Below are positions 20,504 through 22,730 of a stretch of DNA of 22,730 nt, piece after piece. The position numbers were made by a program, and so were the translations under genes. Location of the stretch: positions 1 through 22,730 of IMG/VR virus record IMGVR_UViG_3300046543_000008; one strand, written 5' to 3'. The stretch is from a virus. The notes beneath the pieces are model-generated. The model searched no databases and was not told the DNA's origin. It worked only from the letters and a program-made list of their open reading frames with translations. The stretch's first letter is position 1; every line of letters begins with the position of its first letter.

Positions 20504-22690
20504 TTACGTCGTCGAGATACGCATCCAGTAACCGCCGGTTGCGTTGTACTGCAAGATGCCGCATTGATCTTGCGACAACACCAGCGTCGATGCGCCGGCT
20601 CGACCGGTGTAGTTCACCGTGAAGCTGACGGCAGCGGATGCCGAATTGACGAAGATCCGGATCTGGCCGTCTTCCGGTGCGGCTTCGACGGTGATCGTGC
20701 CGGCGCCCGCGCCGGTCCACTCGGTCGTGGATGGTGCCGACGGGTTCGCGAGCGTCGTCCCGCTCGTCGACGTGCGCGCGATCTTCAGGTTGATGCCGTA
20801 GAAGTAGCCGCGCAGATAGCGCGTCGTCACGCTGCCAAGGTTGTAATTCTGGTCCGTGACTGGTGACAAGCTGCCCGCATTGAACGCGAGCAGGTCGATC
20901 CCGTTGATCGTGTAGCGCGTACCGGGCGGCGAGCCGGTGCCGATCTTGTCGGTGCCGAAGTGGAAGTTGCCGCCCGCGTACCACATCCCGCCGAACGAAC
21001 CATTAGCGAGCCCGGCGTCGATCGTCTGCCAGATCCGCAGCGTCTGGTTATTCGTCCCCCGGCGCACCGACAGCACATCCGGTGAATCCATGAAGATGTT
21101 GCAGGCGCTCGGTATGTCGGTCGCGGCCGGGATCACGCGCGCGGCGCCCGGCCATCCGGCCGTGCCTGGCGTGGTGTTCGATGCGTGGTACGACTTCATT
21201 GCCGTGTACGCGGCTTTCTTCGTCGAACCGTCGTACTTGATCAAACCGTAGTTCGACGTGTTGACGCCACCGAGATCCGAGCCGGTGCCCGAGTCTGCCG
21301 TATCGGCGAACAGCGTATAGAGCAACACCGCTTGAATGTTGTACGTCACGCGGTTGCTAAACCACACGGCATATTGCGACGTCAGGTAGCTCGCCTGATT
21401 CGCTTCCGTGTCGATCGTGCCCCACTCCGAGACGATCGTCGGCAAGCCATTGCACCGGCTTTGCAGCAAGGCGAGCACGTTCGGGTTCGGCGTGCCGGAC
21501 GGCGGTGCATCCGGACAATACGATCCGGTGCCCCCGGTGCGACCCTGCCGGTGATTCGACGGGCCGGCGAAGACGACGTTGTTCATCGTCTTGTACCAGT
21601 GCAGGCACACGAAATCGAACGGGATCGGCGTCTGCGTGATCGCGCCGGTCGTGTCCATGCCCTTGATGAGCATTTCCTGCACGACATACGAATACGGGTT
21701 GCCGGTCGCCATGCCGCACTTGGCGGTCGGAATGATCGACTTAATACCCGCGATCATGCCGCCGACCAGCCCGCGCAGCATCTCGATCGCAGCCGGGATA
21801 AAGTCGGTGCGCACCGAGCCGTCAGGCCCGAACCCGTCGATCGGATTGACCGCGCTCGCATTGCCCTGCTTGTCGATCCGGCAGATAAAGTCGAGCTCGT
21901 TCGTACATTCCCAGATGATCTTCGTCGGGTCGCTGATGCCCGCGACTGCCGCGTTCGCCATCGCGATACCGAGCGTCTGGCCGGCGCTGTAGTTCGCCGC
22001 ATAGGTCGTATTCACGACGTTGTAGCTGGCCGGCGTGATGACGATCAGTGGCGTACAGCCGTTCGCGATCCACGAATTGATGATCGCCAGGTTGTTCGAA
22101 CTAGACAGGTTCGCCGCGGTCGTCATGTCCGTGCGCATGATCTGCAGACCGAGATCCGAGATCAGCGACGCGTAGCTCGATGGCGTCATCGCCTGGTACG
22201 GCGCCCATCCGCGATTCAAGTGCGTATTGAGCCCGAAGAAACCCGACGGCGTGGGCGCGGTCGACGCCTGCTTCGGCGCCCAAAAGTTACCGGTGTTCGG
22301 ATCGTAGGCGGCTTCGCCGATGTTGCCGAGCGTCGCGGCCGGCGTGCCGGTCGTGATGTTCGGGCCGCGAAAGCTGTTCGTTGCGCCGTCGATGCCGTCA
22401 CGCCCGCGCAGCGAGCCGACTGACTGTGCGCCGTACGTGCCGCCGGCCTTTTGATAGTACTGATACGACCCGTTCGGATCGGTGTCGAGATACAGCGTGC
22501 CGTTCGGCTTGCCGTCGCCGTCGTTCGGCGCTCCGACCCCGCTTGTCCAGCCGACGCCTGGCGAGCCCGCACCGCCCGCGCCGGTGTACGCGGTCAATAC
22601 TGACGCCGGCACTTGAACGAGCTGGCCGTCTTGAATCAGCGTCAGCTTGTCATTGTCGGACAGCGGACGGGTGGACTGTTGCGGGTGCAT
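20504..22690 (-). CDS. Tail-fibre-like protein with clan GH-A glycosidase domain (putative depolymerase)
   Basis: 728-residue protein. Residues 1-110 are fibre-like (QQSTRPLSDNDKLTLIQDGQ, Gly-rich linker, a GRDGIDG collagen-like turn at 96-102). Residues about 148-505 look like a (beta/alpha)8 glycosidase of clan GH-A: FFGLNTHLNRG (strand 1), LQIMRTD (2), PLIVIT (3), IIWECTNELD with putative acid/base Glu265 (4), CGMATGNP (5), FDFVCLHWYKT (6), LPTIVSEWGTID with putative nucleophile Glu422 (7) and IQAVLLYTLFAD (8). Residues 515-728 are beta-rich with a fibre-like repeat NLGSVTTRYLRGYFYGINL. The likely job is recognition and cleavage of a host surface polysaccharide; GH39 or GH5 are the nearest families from the motifs. 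AGAGG lies 6 bases before the ATG, and a terminator follows. Confidence 0.85.
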   Translation of the reverse strand: MHPQQSTRPLSDNDKLTLIQDGQLVQVPASVLTAYTGAGGAGSPGVGWTSGVGAPNDGDGKPNGTLYLDTDPNGSYQYYQKAGGTYGAQSVGSLRGRDGIDGATNSFRGPNITTGTPAATLGNIGEAAYDPNTGNFWAPKQASTAPTPSGFFGLNTHLNRGWAPYQAMTPSSYASLISDLGLQIMRTDMTTAANLSSSNNLAIINSWIANGCTPLIVITPASYNVVNTTYAANYSAGQTLGIAMANAAVAGISDPTKIIWECTNELDFICRIDKQGNASAVNPIDGFGPDGSVRTDFIPAAIEMLRGLVGGMIAGIKSIIPTAKCGMATGNPYSYVVQEMLIKGMDTTGAITQTPIPFDFVCLHWYKTMNNVVFAGPSNHRQGRTGGTGSYCPDAPPSGTPNPNVLALLQSRCNGLPTIVSEWGTIDTEANQASYLTSQYAVWFSNRVTYNIQAVLLYTLFADTADSGTGSDLGGVNTSNYGLIKYDGSTKKAAYTAMKSYHASNTTPGTAGWPGAARVIPAATDIPSACNIFMDSPDVLSVRRGTNNQTLRIWQTIDAGLANGSFGGMWYAGGNFHFGTDKIGTGSPPGTRYTINGIDLLAFNAGSLSPVTDQNYNLGSVTTRYLRGYFYGINLKIARTSTSGTTLANPSAPSTTEWTGAGAGTITVEAAPEDGQIRIFVNSASAAVSFTVNYTGRAGASTLVLSQDQCGILQYNATGGYWMRISTT

Positions 22691-22730
22691 GGCATACCTC
22701 TAACCGTAAATTCGATTAGCGATCGGCTTC

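Noticed and set aside
1-22730. Diversity-generating retroelement, expected by analogy with BPP-1
   Set aside because: No reverse transcriptase gene and no template/variable repeat pair was seen; neither host-binding protein ends in a recognisable variable lectin domain. It could lie outside the window.
1-22730. tRNA genes, CRISPR arrays, insertion sequences, attachment sites
   Set aside because: Coding density leaves no gap above about 65 bases, and no cloverleaf, spaced repeat array, transposase or inverted terminal repeat was seen.

Overview
The window is an almost gap-free block of late genes from a tailed phage or prophage with a short-tailed (podovirus) virion. The DNA is GC-rich and protein similarity remembered from betaproteobacterial phages (Burkholderia, Bordetella, Ralstonia) points to that kind of host; the exact host cannot be fixed from the sequence. 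The head genes resemble those of Bordetella phage BPP-1 (Bbp19-, Bbp17- and Bbp16-like proteins in order), while the neck and ejection genes follow a T7-like logic (gp11/gp12-like, gp13-, gp14- and lytic-transglycosylase core proteins). All 19 genes lie on the minus strand, so transcription runs from high to low coordinates. Family calls rest on recognised motifs and memory of the families, with no database search.

Layout in transcription order. (1) 22690-20504: a tail-fibre-like protein carrying a TIM-barrel glycosidase domain, closed by a strong hairpin terminator. (2) 20446-17903: head module: Bbp19-like protein, scaffold, major capsid protein, cement protein, ending in a UUCG-loop terminator. 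(3) 17860-17639: a 73-residue protein isolated between two terminators. (4) 17576-4899: six genes joined without any gap by TAATG or TAAATG stop/start junctions: adaptor, tail nozzle-like protein, gp13-like, gp14-like, transglycosylase core protein, and a 2157-residue ejection/polyvalent protein with an acetyltransferase-like domain and a zinc-protease motif. (5) 4835-2601: a tail spike/fibre starting at a TTG codon behind a hairpin-embedded ribosome binding site, then a small coiled-coil protein. (6) 2588-971: lysis cassette: membrane/coiled-coil protein, holin, GH19 endolysin, i-spanin and overlapping o-spanin. (7) 974-33: a signal-peptide-bearing protein built from tail-fibre repeats and a receptor-binding-like C-terminal domain.

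Together these genes would build the head on a scaffold, attach the neck and tail, load a set of internal proteins that open the cell wall and travel with the DNA, display two different host-binding proteins (one likely a polysaccharide hydrolase), and lyse the cell. Terminase, portal, replication and lysogeny genes are not in the window; the terminase and portal would be expected to the right of it. No gap exceeds about 65 bases, and I see no RNA genes, insertion sequences, CRISPR arrays or convincing promoters.
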